From positions 1,240,001 to 1,304,000 of the forward strand of contig NZ_CABFVU010000001.1 of assembly GCF_902150045.1 (NCBI RefSeq): a DNA stretch of 64,000 bases, read 5' to 3'. The stretch is from Chitinophaga polysaccharea (GTDB lineage: Bacteria > Bacteroidota > Bacteroidia > Chitinophagales > Chitinophagaceae). Positions 18,501 through 27,067 of the stretch are shown one piece after another; within the stretch, counting starts at the first letter, position 1; each line of letters opens with the position of its first letter. The notes below the pieces were generated by a model. That model saw nothing but the letters and a program-made list of their open reading frames with translations, was not told the origin of the DNA and did not search any database. The position numbers and the translations under genes are program-made.

Positions 18501-20391
18501 CAAAAACGATCCGGACGTACATATTTACGCACGCGCCCGTACCTATGATGTAGTACTAACGGTATATTCCGAAGGGGGCTGCTCCAGTACGGCTACGCTG
18601 CCCATCACCATCAAAGGACCCGACGGCAATATGAAAACCACGCCAACCCAGGGCTGCGTACCTTTAAGGGTAAGTATCAGCGCCACTTCTGTTAAAACAG
18701 ACAGCTATATGTGGGATTTTGATGATGGTACCGTGCTCACTTCCACCACACCGGTTTCTCCCGCACACACCTATACGAAAGCAGGTATCTATTATCCACG
18801 CGTGTCATTACTCGACAACCAGGGTTGCGTGGTTAAAGCAGAAGGAAATGATAAGATCATCGTGGATCAGGCAATAGCAGATTTCGTTACGAACGATTTC
18901 CAGGTATGTGGTGGTGGGGAAGTTACATTTACCAATAAAAGTAAAACGTTAACGAAAGATTCGCTTGGCCTGGATTTCGCTAACAGCTGGGATTTTGGCG
19001 TACCGGGCAACCCGGATAATAATGCCACAGGCCTGAATGGATTGTTCAATTATCCCCGGCCCGGTACTACCAACGTTAAGCTGGTGGTAACCAGCGCTTA
19101 TGGCTGTATAAACGAGAAGACGTTGCCGGTGGTAATTCCCCCTCAGCCAGCAGCTGTCATTGCACCCATTGCCCCACTTTGCGTATCCGGCAAAGTACAG
19201 CTATCCGGCAGCGACAGCAAAAACATTGCGGGCACCAAATGGCTGTGGAGCCTCGGTACGGGGCAAACATACGACGTGCCTGCTCCGCCGGAAATACTGT
19301 TAAACAGCACAGGCACCATACCGGTAGTATTAAGAATTACCAACGGGGATGGCTCCTGTCCATCAGAGGCTACTGCTGAAATGATCGTACATCCTTCACC
19401 GTTATTAAACCCTTCCCCTGCCACCGCTACTATCTGCCGCGGTGCTGTACTACAGCTGCAGGCAAATACTACCGCCAATGTAATGGTGAACTGGACTGAT
19501 TACAACATCTCCGATGTGGCCAGTATATCACCACAGGTAAGGCCGGATATCGATACAGTATATCATGTTACAGCAACTAACGAATACGGCTGCACGAATA
19601 CAGGCGAAGTGGCCGTTACGGTTACCCAGCCTTTCAGAATATATGCACAGGATGCGGAAATATGCGCCGGCGAAAGCGTAAAAATGAATGCAGGCGGCGC
19701 CTTGCGCTACCAGTGGATTCCCGCCAGGGGATTGAACCGGGCCGATGTCGCCGACCCAGTGGCCAGTCCTGATGGTACCATCACTTACCAGGTAGTAGGT
19801 TATAATAACAGCAGCTGTTTTACAGATACGGTGCTGGCAAAAGTTTACGTACGTGCGGCGCCGGTAGTGAACGCCGGCCCGGACATGGTGATTGCCACCG
19901 GTTCTGTTATTCCGTTGCCCGTAACAGGAAGCGACGACATTATTAAAACCGAATGGACGCCTGTAACAGGCCTGAGCTGTTACAACTGCCTGACGCCAAC
20001 GGCTACCCCAACAGATGATATCACCTACCATGTAAAGGTTACCAACCGTTTTGGTTGCGAAAGTACCGATGATATAGCCATCAAACTGGTGTGTAATGAA
20101 GGCAATATATTCATCCCAAACACTTTCTCACCCAATGGCGATGGTCAGAATGATATATTCTATGTGTGCGGTCAGGGCATGCAATCCATCCGTGTTTTCC
20201 GGATCTTTAACCGCTGGGGGCAACTGGTATTTGAACGCAGCGGTGTGAACACCAATGATCCTTCGTCCGGATGGGATGGGCGTTACAAAGGCACTGCCCT
20301 GAACCCGGATGTATTTGTATACTATGTGGAAGTAGTGTGTGATAAAGGCGCTGTGAACCTGCTGAAAGGGAATGTTACACTGATCAGGTAA
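15532..20391 (+). CDS. Giant PKD-repeat protein with T9SS type B (gliding-motility) C-terminal domain
   Basis: About 1,619 residues, exported. The signal peptide starts at MKSLRYYLRI (15532), preferred over the longer frame from 15418, and ends near TVRAQ. The body is a chain of roughly fourteen PKD/Ig-like modules, each marked by a W-x-F-G-D-G type loop (for example WDFGDGG, WDYGDGS, WNFGDGV, WDWGDGS, WDFDDGT). The C-terminus has IPNTFSPNGDGQNDIFYV, FRIFNRWGQLVFE and a terminal GNVTLIR, the CHU_C/type B domain that directs T9SS export and surface retention. It is followed by a second PKD protein and a PorP/SprF gene, the usual partner of type B cargo. Likely a surface adhesin; the ligand is unknown. 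Confidence 0.9.
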   Translation: MKSLRYYLRIVIKHILFWLLTAPTVRAQSVTINADKKAGCPPFLVNFTAAADPGYQQIEWDFGLGANVTNDLTPSKTFQDPGIYHVKLTATYGANVIVKQLDIQVYNKPVVNFSILNTTGCAPFMATFRDLSTPGDGSIADITWDFGDGGGAVGANVTHTYTQAGTYNVLSAVTNSYGCTAFKGPEPVKIQSAPTPVFSADKTQSCTTPFAVTFFNNTINNSPDPVTYTWDYGDGSTGTANQYTYTREGRFTVKLTAVTSGGCTVPLTKTDYISIEKVKPAFTFSTPCADQPVNFTNTTQPVPGQVTWAFPDGTIQTTANAIKQFATPGDYIVKMQATLGSCMEETQQTIHINPSPQINPMATPLSACNTPFTTQFSAQSVNATSWNWNFGDGVVSTLENPSHTYTREGSFTVTLTASNASGCNKTITLPGYINIAKPNLSIYRNITEGCIPLPVDFYAELDVTDPIVSYQWNFGDGATSTAARPHHIFTTQGTFSVTVTVTTASGCTASGTTIIMAGTRPVVDFSATPLKSCAKDPVQFTNLSVPRGTSWIWTFVQDNSTSTEENPNHTFNEIGNHDIILVVNNNGCIEQLIKRNYIQIIPPVARFETPPDCVDPYHRKFTDNSTFGPIPTPIKTWLWEFGENGATSTDQHPDFKYQTTGLKQVRLTIDNGICTSTTTQSVNIIDEKPVITPDKPGICRGENIYISLGPLNNSNINEYSWDWGDGSPIQNIPAYNFDPATGIAHTYNQTGTFTIRLTITDKNSCTRQAPPASIDVNGATPDFDYTGKRCKDEIFSFTDRSTVNSGNSILNWQWDFGDQSNKENYTTQPIDIKHTYTNANDYTVSLTVTDKFSCVVKVQKVIRFDRVKADFMVPSNIACLDKSFTFVDQSQGTIQNYAWNFGDNTTGSGNRPVKVYSAPGKYNVTLKVTTPAGCTDEITKTNVVTVPDPKASFTIPDNLDLCPPVKVLFTNTSTDFVSSSWNFGDNGTSSKNDPDVHIYARARTYDVVLTVYSEGGCSSTATLPITIKGPDGNMKTTPTQGCVPLRVSISATSVKTDSYMWDFDDGTVLTSTTPVSPAHTYTKAGIYYPRVSLLDNQGCVVKAEGNDKIIVDQAIADFVTNDFQVCGGGEVTFTNKSKTLTKDSLGLDFANSWDFGVPGNPDNNATGLNGLFNYPRPGTTNVKLVVTSAYGCINEKTLPVVIPPQPAAVIAPIAPLCVSGKVQLSGSDSKNIAGTKWLWSLGTGQTYDVPAPPEILLNSTGTIPVVLRITNGDGSCPSEATAEMIVHPSPLLNPSPATATICRGAVLQLQANTTANVMVNWTDYNISDVASISPQVRPDIDTVYHVTATNEYGCTNTGEVAVTVTQPFRIYAQDAEICAGESVKMNAGGALRYQWIPARGLNRADVADPVASPDGTITYQVVGYNNSSCFTDTVLAKVYVRAAPVVNAGPDMVIATGSVIPLPVTGSDDIIKTEWTPVTGLSCYNCLTPTATPTDDITYHVKVTNRFGCESTDDIAIKLVCNEGNIFIPNTFSPNGDGQNDIFYVCGQGMQSIRVFRIFNRWGQLVFERSGVNTNDPSSGWDGRYKGTALNPDVFVYYVEVVCDKGAVNLLKGNVTLIR

Positions 20392-20552
20392 AACATTGCC
20401 AACGGATTTTTTGTCGCCGATGTTATTGATTTGCAGGCACTCCGCCGCATTTTCATCCCCCGGTACGGAAAATTCCGAAAATCAAAAAAATTATATATGT
20501 GTTTTTTACTAATTTGTGTAGTCATTTAGTCTATGGAAAACCTGTGCACCCT

Positions 20553-23405
20553 ATGAAATACCTACAGGCAAAGTGTTTTTGGACCTTACTGCTCATATCC
20601 CTTTTGCAGGCCAACTCCTTACTGGCACAGAAGGCCGACTTCACCTATACCGCTTCGCCGGGTAGCCTTTGTACACCGGTTACACTTACCCTGAGAAATA
20701 CAAGCACCGGCACACCTCTTACCTATAATTGGGATTTTGGTGATGGCAGAACATCACATGAAGAGCATCCTCAGGTAACTTATACCAGTGGCGGGCCCGT
20801 AAAAATCACCCTGGAAGCAGTGTATAAAGTAAGCGGGGGAACAACCACCAGCACTTACTGGAGGGAACTTGTAGTAGGTGCCACCCCACAGGTGGTTTTT
20901 TCGGCAGATGTAACAAAAAGCTGCAAAGTATTCACCGCCAATTTCACCGATGCCACAACAGGCGCGGCCAGCCGGACCTGGGATTTTGGCGATGGTACTG
21001 CTCCGGTTACTACCAGTAACGCTTATATACCTCATCAATATACGCAGGCCGGCAAATATGATGTGACCCTCACCGTTACTAACAGTAACGGATGTACGGC
21101 CACGTTGAAGAAAGCCGCCTGCATCGATATTTCATTGCCACAAATTACCATGTCAACACCGCTTTCCGGGTGCGTGCCTTTCACTGCAGCCTTTACGGCT
21201 GTTTCCACCAACGATATCAGTGACCCCGTAGTATCATGGGCCTGGAACTTCGGGGATGGCACTACTCAATCCACCACCGGTGGCAATGTAAACCACACTT
21301 ATACACAAACCGGCACTTATGATATAGGCGTTACCGTTACTACACAGGGGCAATGTGTGGTAACTGCCTCCTTCGATAAATTTGTACATACAGGCAATCC
21401 TCCTTCCAATGTGAGCTTCACCGTATCGCCGGAAAGCACCTGCACAGGCGCCCCGGTAAGACTACTGGCCAACGCCGGCTTCGCCGACACCTACAGCTGG
21501 GATTTCGGGGACGGGCAAACGGCATCCGGCAGCAACAACGATATCCGGCATTCCTTTAATGTCAACGGTACCCTTACAATACAAATGAAAGCCGGCAGTA
21601 ATGGCTGTTTCACCGATGCGCCACCTGCCACTGTAACTGTAACCGGGCCGGTATCACAGTTCTCCGTAGTACGTGACTGCAATGATAAAAGTAAATTCAT
21701 CTTCACCAATAATTCCATCGGCACCAGCGCCAACTCTACCTACCAGTGGGATTTTGGCGACAACTCCCCGCTGGTAAACACCCGGGATGCGGTGCATAAT
21801 TATACAACACCTGGTAACTATACCGTTCGTCTTACTATAGGAGAGATAGACAACAACTGTAACCACAGCAGTTTCCGGACGGTGTATTATTTCCGGGCAG
21901 ATTTTACCGCAGGCGTCAGCTCTGTCTGCCGCGGCAGCAAAGCCACCTATGGCGTACTGAACGTACCACTGGGGCTGGTATCCAGCTACACCTGGCAGTT
22001 TGGGGACGGCACTACGTTTACTTCCACGGATCAGACCTATATAAAAACATGGGCCACTGCAGGCACCTTCGATAACCAGCTCACCATTCGTTATAATGAT
22101 CCCGCCTATTGTGATGATATTGTGTATAAACCGGATGATATTGATATTCTGGCGCCGCAGGCTGATTTTACCACCGGCCCCGTTACCTGTGCAGGCCAGC
22201 CGGTAAGCTTTATCAACAATACTGTTACCTCACCCAATATCCCGATTGCAAACTGGTACTGGGACCTGGGCAACGGCCAGAGCTCCACTGCCCAAACGCC
22301 GCCAGCCGGTAAGTACAGTACTTCCGGCGGACAGGCAGTAAAGCTGGTGGTAACCGATGCCCGTAATTGCAGGGACTCTGTCACTAAAACCATTAATATT
22401 CATCCTACACCGGTTGTAAAAGCAGCTGCCAGTCAGCCAAAGATCTGCGAAGGAAACAGCGTTAACCTCAACGCCTTATCCGACGGCACTGTTCAATGGC
22501 TTACCGCCACTCAGCTCAGTTGTGTGCTCTGTACAGATCCTGTTGCCTCTCCGTTGGTAAATACCCGTTACCTGGTTCAGGCATCTAACGTATACGGTTG
22601 TACGGTATTTGATTCTACAGATGTGGTGGTGGTACCTAAAGTAAATCTTACCGTAAACAATGATACCATTGCCTGTTACGGTACTTCGGTGCAACTGAAA
22701 GCAACAGGCGCTGCTATCTACAACTGGACGCCTGTTACCGGTTTAACCAATAATACCATTGCCAACCCGGTAACCACACCCATAGCAGATATCACTTACC
22801 AGGTAACCGGCACCAACGATGCCATTTGCCCGATGAGCGCGCCACTGTCTGTAAAAGTAGCTGTAAAACCGGTACCACATGTAAATGCAGGTAAAGACCA
22901 AACGGTAATGGTGGGAGATGTTGTGCGGCTGATGGCCAGTGGCAGCCCCGATATTGTAAAATGGAAATGGAGCCCGGATGATTACCTGGATAACACCAGC
23001 TCTCCTTATGTTACTGCCGCTGTCAGGAAACCCATTACCTACAGTATTACCGGCACTAACCAATACGGATGCACGAAAAGTGACATCATGAATGTGGACC
23101 TCGTTTGTAATACCGATGTGGTGTTTATTCCCAACACTTTCAGCCCGAATGGCGACGGGCAAAATGATATATTCTATCCACGCGGAAAGGGCATCAGCCT
23201 TATAAAAACGTTCCGGATCTTTAACCGCTGGGGACAGGAAGTATATCACCGTGAACGGATCAACATTGATGATATCAGCACAGGATGGAACGGCTCCTTT
23301 AATGGCAAGCCCCAACCATCAGATGTATATATCTACTTCATTGAAGCATATTGTGATACCAATGAATTTTTTAAGATGAAAGGCAACGTAACATTACTCA
23401 GATAA
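20553..23405 (+). CDS. Large PKD-repeat protein with T9SS type B C-terminal domain
   Basis: About 950 residues. The start MKYLQAKCFWTLLLISLL (20553) gives a signal peptide ending at LLAQ; the longer frame from 20499 does not. About seven PKD-like modules are marked by WDFGDGR, WDFGDGT, WNFGDGT, WDFGDGQ, WDFGDNS, WQFGDGT and WDLGNGQ. Two Ig-like segments with CVLCTDPVASP and HVNAGKDQTV follow, then the type B domain (IPNTFSPNGDGQNDIFYP, FRIFNRWGQEVYH, GNVTLLR). It is a shorter paralogue of the preceding gene, which lies 161 nt upstream. PorP/SprF follows 18 nt later, so this pair is co-transcribed. Confidence 0.9.
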   Translation: MKYLQAKCFWTLLLISLLQANSLLAQKADFTYTASPGSLCTPVTLTLRNTSTGTPLTYNWDFGDGRTSHEEHPQVTYTSGGPVKITLEAVYKVSGGTTTSTYWRELVVGATPQVVFSADVTKSCKVFTANFTDATTGAASRTWDFGDGTAPVTTSNAYIPHQYTQAGKYDVTLTVTNSNGCTATLKKAACIDISLPQITMSTPLSGCVPFTAAFTAVSTNDISDPVVSWAWNFGDGTTQSTTGGNVNHTYTQTGTYDIGVTVTTQGQCVVTASFDKFVHTGNPPSNVSFTVSPESTCTGAPVRLLANAGFADTYSWDFGDGQTASGSNNDIRHSFNVNGTLTIQMKAGSNGCFTDAPPATVTVTGPVSQFSVVRDCNDKSKFIFTNNSIGTSANSTYQWDFGDNSPLVNTRDAVHNYTTPGNYTVRLTIGEIDNNCNHSSFRTVYYFRADFTAGVSSVCRGSKATYGVLNVPLGLVSSYTWQFGDGTTFTSTDQTYIKTWATAGTFDNQLTIRYNDPAYCDDIVYKPDDIDILAPQADFTTGPVTCAGQPVSFINNTVTSPNIPIANWYWDLGNGQSSTAQTPPAGKYSTSGGQAVKLVVTDARNCRDSVTKTINIHPTPVVKAAASQPKICEGNSVNLNALSDGTVQWLTATQLSCVLCTDPVASPLVNTRYLVQASNVYGCTVFDSTDVVVVPKVNLTVNNDTIACYGTSVQLKATGAAIYNWTPVTGLTNNTIANPVTTPIADITYQVTGTNDAICPMSAPLSVKVAVKPVPHVNAGKDQTVMVGDVVRLMASGSPDIVKWKWSPDDYLDNTSSPYVTAAVRKPITYSITGTNQYGCTKSDIMNVDLVCNTDVVFIPNTFSPNGDGQNDIFYPRGKGISLIKTFRIFNRWGQEVYHRERINIDDISTGWNGSFNGKPQPSDVYIYFIEAYCDTNEFFKMKGNVTLLR

Positions 23406-23423
23406 TTATTTAACCTGGCTAAC

Positions 23424-24455
23424 ATGAAAACCATATACCGCGTATTACTGTCGATTGTTTGCATCACGTATGCAACTCCGCTGTATGCCCAGGATATACA
23501 TCTTTCACAGTTCTATGAAACGCCTGTTCTCCGCAATCCTGCATTGATAGGCATTTTCAACGGCGATGTGCGTGTACAGGCCGTATACCGCAACCAGTGG
23601 AACAGCGTTACCATTCCCTACCAGACCGGTACGGTAAGCGGTGAAATAAAATTCCCGGTGGGCCGCAGCAACGATTATATTACCACGGGCTTACAGCTTA
23701 CCTACGACCGTGCAGGAACATCCAAACTACAGTCCACACAGATCTTCCCTGCCATCAACTATCACAAATCCCTCAACGGGGATAAAAGCAGTTTCCTCTC
23801 CATGGGATTCATGGGCGGGTTTGTACAACGGCAATTCGATCCTACCAACATGACCTTCAACAACCAGTATACCAACGGGCGTTTTGATCCTGCCAACGCC
23901 ACAGGGGAGGAAGGCAAGCTGGCGCTGAAAGGCTACAGCTACCTGGATGCCGGCGTGGGATTGAGCTACAACAGTGTGATTGGGGAAGATGTGAATTATT
24001 TTATCGGGGCCGGTTACTTCCATTTTAACCGTGCTAAAATTTCTTTCTACAATGATCAGAATATTGAGCTGCACCCCAAGCTGACCTTTAATGCGGGTAT
24101 TACAATACCAGTAGATGAGAGGCTGAAGGTGATCGCCCACTACAACCAGTTACACCAGGGCACCTATTCGGAATATATTGGCGGTGCATTAATCGGGTAC
24201 GGCCTGATGGACCAGGGACTGGAATCGACCAGGGCTATTTATGGCGGCCTCTTCCTCAGGTGGAACGATGCCATTATCCCCACCATCAAAATTGATATGG
24301 ATAAATACGAGGTAGGAATGAGTTACGACACCAATATTTCAAAGCTGAGAACTGCCAGCCAGACGTTTGGAGGCTTCGAAATTTCACTGGTTTTCAAGGG
24401 TTTCCTGAACAGCCGGAACTCGACACTGGAAAGCGTAAATTGTCCCAGATTTTAA
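23424..24455 (+). CDS. PorP/SprF family T9SS outer-membrane protein
   Basis: 343 residues with a signal peptide ending at LYAQ. The mature start DIHLSQFYETPVLRNPALIG is the PorP/SprF hallmark, and the protein ends in NCPRF, also typical. The predicted fold is an outer-membrane beta-barrel. Members act with type B T9SS cargo in secretion or surface anchoring. It lies 18 nt after the second PKD protein, supporting a dedicated cargo-anchor pair. A second member of the family is at 39337-40362. Confidence 0.9.
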   Translation: MKTIYRVLLSIVCITYATPLYAQDIHLSQFYETPVLRNPALIGIFNGDVRVQAVYRNQWNSVTIPYQTGTVSGEIKFPVGRSNDYITTGLQLTYDRAGTSKLQSTQIFPAINYHKSLNGDKSSFLSMGFMGGFVQRQFDPTNMTFNNQYTNGRFDPANATGEEGKLALKGYSYLDAGVGLSYNSVIGEDVNYFIGAGYFHFNRAKISFYNDQNIELHPKLTFNAGITIPVDERLKVIAHYNQLHQGTYSEYIGGALIGYGLMDQGLESTRAIYGGLFLRWNDAIIPTIKIDMDKYEVGMSYDTNISKLRTASQTFGGFEISLVFKGFLNSRNSTLESVNCPRF

Positions 24456-24645
24456 ACTATTATAAATCAATTATTTATGAAAATAAACTTTCTAGCGTTA
24501 AAAATTACATAAAATGTGAGAAAAAGCTAACAAAATGGCCTGTAGTTTGTTATTTTTATGTAAGGACACGTGGGCCTTGGACGGGCTGAATTTATCAAAC
24601 AAAAAATTAGGAAATATTTGAAAAAAACTTTATTTTTATAATACT

Positions 24646-24999
24646 ATGTGGAAAACCTCTACCCTGATTCTCATAATGGTTTTCAGCCTTTTTACCAGCA
24701 TAGGTAAGGCTCAAAGCGATAAATCCCAACCAAACACGGAGGGGGGTAGCAAAATTGTGAAGTTATATCCCAATCCAGCTACAACCGTCATAACATTTGA
24801 AGTTCAACAACATAATAACGATCGCTTGTACGATCTTATTGTATATAATTTCCTCGGAAAAAAAATAGATCAGTTAAAAGGCATCAGTTCTAAAACAACG
24901 GTTAGCCTGGATAATTATTATAATGGTTTATACATTTTCCAGTTACGGGATCAGCGGGGCAACCTGGTAGAATCCGGGAAATTCAATGTTGTAAAGTAG
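24646..24999 (+). CDS. Small exported protein consisting of a T9SS type A sorting domain
   Basis: 117 residues: a signal peptide (MWKTSTLILIMVFSLFTSIGKAQ), about 15 linker residues, then a complete type A sorting domain beginning KLYPNPATTVITFEV and ending GLYIFQLRDQRGNLVESGKFNVVK. There is no room for a cargo domain, so the mature protein is essentially the secretion signal. Whether it is secreted, blocks or modulates T9SS, or is a remnant of a larger protein is unknown. It has its own terminator. Base composition is A/T-richer than the neighbouring T9SS genes. Confidence 0.8.
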   Translation: MWKTSTLILIMVFSLFTSIGKAQSDKSQPNTEGGSKIVKLYPNPATTVITFEVQQHNNDRLYDLIVYNFLGKKIDQLKGISSKTTVSLDNYYNGLYIFQLRDQRGNLVESGKFNVVK

Positions 25000-25025
25000 A
25001 TATAGATATATCTGGCATCAAAATA

Positions 25026-25065
25026 AAAAGAAAAAGTCACGGTTTAGATCGTGACTTTTTCTTTT
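25026..25065. terminator. Bidirectional terminator between convergent genes
   Basis: Perfect 16-bp arms AAAAGAAAAAGTCACG and CGTGACTTTTTCTTTT around an 8-nt loop. Serves the sorting-domain gene (+) and the RlmI-like gene (-). Confidence 0.85.
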
Positions 25066-25081
25066 TTAATAATTGTCCTTA

Positions 25082-26254
25082 TCAGGAAACTTCTACGATC
25101 AGGAATTTCAGGTAAGTAGTGTTCTCAATATTTCTCAGGATAGGATGGTCCTGTGCCTGCGTCTGGAAAGTTACCTGGCGCAGTCTTTTCTTTGCATCCT
25201 TTGCCGCAGCGTCAATGGTTTGCAGGAACAGGTCGGGCGATACCAGGTTGGTGCAGGAAGCCGTTACCAGGAAGCCGCCCGGCTTCAGCAATTTCATTCC
25301 GCGAAGATTGATTTCCTTATAACCCGTTACAGCCTTGGAGATATTTTCACGGCTTTTAGTAAAGGCCGGAGGATCCAATATTACCACATCGAATTTCTTC
25401 TCCTCTTTTGTCCACTGTTTCAGCTGATCAAATGCGTTCACTGCCTGGAACTGGCAAATGTTCTGCAGGTTATTCAGCTCTGCATTCCGGCGGGCGGTGC
25501 TTACGGCTGTTTCGGAAATATCGAGTCCCAGCACACTTTTGGCGCCGTAAAAACCAGCGTGGCAGGAAAAAGTACCGGTATAGCAAAAGGCCTCCATTAC
25601 ATCGGCGCCCTTTACAATATGACGGATCTCACGGCGGTTATCCTGCTGGTCCAGGAAATAACCGGTTTTCTGGCCATTCACTACATCCACATGGAACTTC
25701 AACCCGTTCTCATTAATGATCAGGTTAGTGTCGAAAGGCGCGCTGAGAAAGCCCTTCTGCTGGGTCATCCCTTCCAGCTCCCTTACAGGCACATCATTTC
25801 TCTCATAGATCCCTTTGGGAGAAAAAATACGGTTGATGGCATCCACGATGGCATCTTTCCATTTTTCCATACCCAATGCGAGTGTCTGTATAACGAAGTA
25901 ATCATTGAACTTATCGATCACCAGTGCAGGCAGATCATCGGCCTCCCCGTATACCAGGCGGCAGTTTTCCACATATCCCAGTTTCTGCCGGTACTCCCAG
26001 CATTTCAGGAGCCGGCGGTAAAAGAACTCAGGATTGATCTCCTCATTCTTATCACGGGTAAGCAATCTTACGAGGATCTGCGACTGGGGGTTGATATACC
26101 CGCGGCCCAGGAAAAAACCTTTATGCGTATATACATCTACAATATCACCGGCATTTATATCTCCTTTTATTTCGGCCACTTCATTGCCGAAAATCCAGGG
26201 ATGCCCTTGTAATACCCTGTTCTGTATCTGTTTCTTTAAAAAAACTTTAGTCAT
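25082..26254 (-). CDS. RlmI-like 23S rRNA (cytosine-C5) methyltransferase
   Basis: 390 residues: an N-terminal PUA domain (about 1-75, with GHPWIFGNEV), then an RlmI-type catalytic domain. Motif I is VMEAFCYTGTFSCHAG near 222, the acidic motif LGLDISETAV near 243, motif IV DPPAFTKS near 298, and SCTNLVSPDLF near 340 carries the Cys expected for C5 methylation. E. coli RlmI modifies C1962 of 23S rRNA; the same target is likely here. It sits on the opposite strand from grpE-dnaJ and has a TACCTTTG promoter box 18 nt upstream. Confidence 0.87.
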   Translation of the reverse strand: MTKVFLKKQIQNRVLQGHPWIFGNEVAEIKGDINAGDIVDVYTHKGFFLGRGYINPQSQILVRLLTRDKNEEINPEFFYRRLLKCWEYRQKLGYVENCRLVYGEADDLPALVIDKFNDYFVIQTLALGMEKWKDAIVDAINRIFSPKGIYERNDVPVRELEGMTQQKGFLSAPFDTNLIINENGLKFHVDVVNGQKTGYFLDQQDNRREIRHIVKGADVMEAFCYTGTFSCHAGFYGAKSVLGLDISETAVSTARRNAELNNLQNICQFQAVNAFDQLKQWTKEEKKFDVVILDPPAFTKSRENISKAVTGYKEINLRGMKLLKPGGFLVTASCTNLVSPDLFLQTIDAAAKDAKKRLRQVTFQTQAQDHPILRNIENTTYLKFLIVEVS

Positions 26255-26272
26255 CTATTGTATTTCGAGGGG

Positions 26273-26280
26273 CAAAGGTA
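26273..26280 (-). promoter_or_regulatory. Promoter -7 box TACCTTTG for the RlmI-like gene
   Basis: A perfect TAnnTTTG on the minus strand, 18 nt before the ATG at 26254. Confidence 0.6.
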
Positions 26281-26392
26281 GCTATTTAGCGGTTAGCCTT
26301 TGGTTTTTCGCCCCAATTCTGCCTTTTTGTCGGCAAAACCGCTGTTGGCAAAGAAATTGACTGGATATCTGCGCAGACAATTATTACTTATT

Positions 26393-26965
26393 ATGACAGA
26401 AAACGAAAAAGACATGCAGACAAACGGTCAGGCTAACGCTGGTAGCGAAAACGAAAGCATGCCAGAAGAAAATATAAGCAATAGTTCAAATACGAATACT
26501 GAATCAGAAGAAGTGAGTGAACTGGAGAAGAAAGAAAAAGAAGTAAGCGAGATCCGTGACAAATATCTCCGGTTACAGGCGGAATTTGACAATTACCGTA
26601 AACGTACTGCCCGGGAACGTATAGAACTGATGCAAACAGCCAGTAAAGAAGTTATCATATCTTTGCTGGATGTGCTGGATGATACCGACAGAGCCATAAA
26701 GCAATTGGAAAATACCACAGACATTGCTGCTGCCAAAGATGGCGTAATGCTGGTTTTCAATAAACTGAGAAGTACCCTGCAAGCAAAGGGACTGAAGCCA
26801 ATGGAGAGTATACACACCCCATTTGATCCGGATCTGCATGAGGCTATTACCGAAATTCCCGCTCCCACGCCGGAGCTGGTTGGCCAGGTAGTAGATGAAC
26901 TGCAACCAGGTTATTACCTGAATGACAAATTGATCCGTCATGCTAAGGTAATTGTGGGCAAATAA
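26393..26965 (+). CDS. grpE: Nucleotide exchange factor GrpE
   Basis: About 190 residues from MTENEKDMQTNGQ; the longer frame from 26300 adds an implausible hydrophobic leader over the promoter region. An acidic, low-complexity N-terminus (1-45) precedes the long helix with RDKYLRLQAEFDNYRKRT near 62, and the beta domain ends HEAITEIPAPTPELVGQVVDELQPGYYL. It accelerates ADP release from DnaK. It lies 102 nt upstream of dnaJ in the same direction, a heat-shock pair; dnaK is not in the window. I see no CIRCE element. Confidence 0.95.
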   Translation: MTENEKDMQTNGQANAGSENESMPEENISNSSNTNTESEEVSELEKKEKEVSEIRDKYLRLQAEFDNYRKRTARERIELMQTASKEVIISLLDVLDDTDRAIKQLENTTDIAAAKDGVMLVFNKLRSTLQAKGLKPMESIHTPFDPDLHEAITEIPAPTPELVGQVVDELQPGYYLNDKLIRHAKVIVGK

Positions 26966-27067
26966 AATGACGATGTGGCATAATAACCTATGCCAGCGAT
27001 GACGTAAAACAATATTTTTTACCGAAACAAAGGCTGGTGCTTGCACCGGCATTAAGTGATTTTTATA

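Noticed and set aside
22743..23315. A 190-codon open frame antisense to the second PKD protein
   Set aside because: The repeat-rich sense gene creates long mirror frames; no start signal or family resemblance.
26300..26392. Extended N-terminus for GrpE
   Set aside because: The extension is hydrophobic and basic, unlike GrpE, and the ATG at 26393 gives the usual acidic start.
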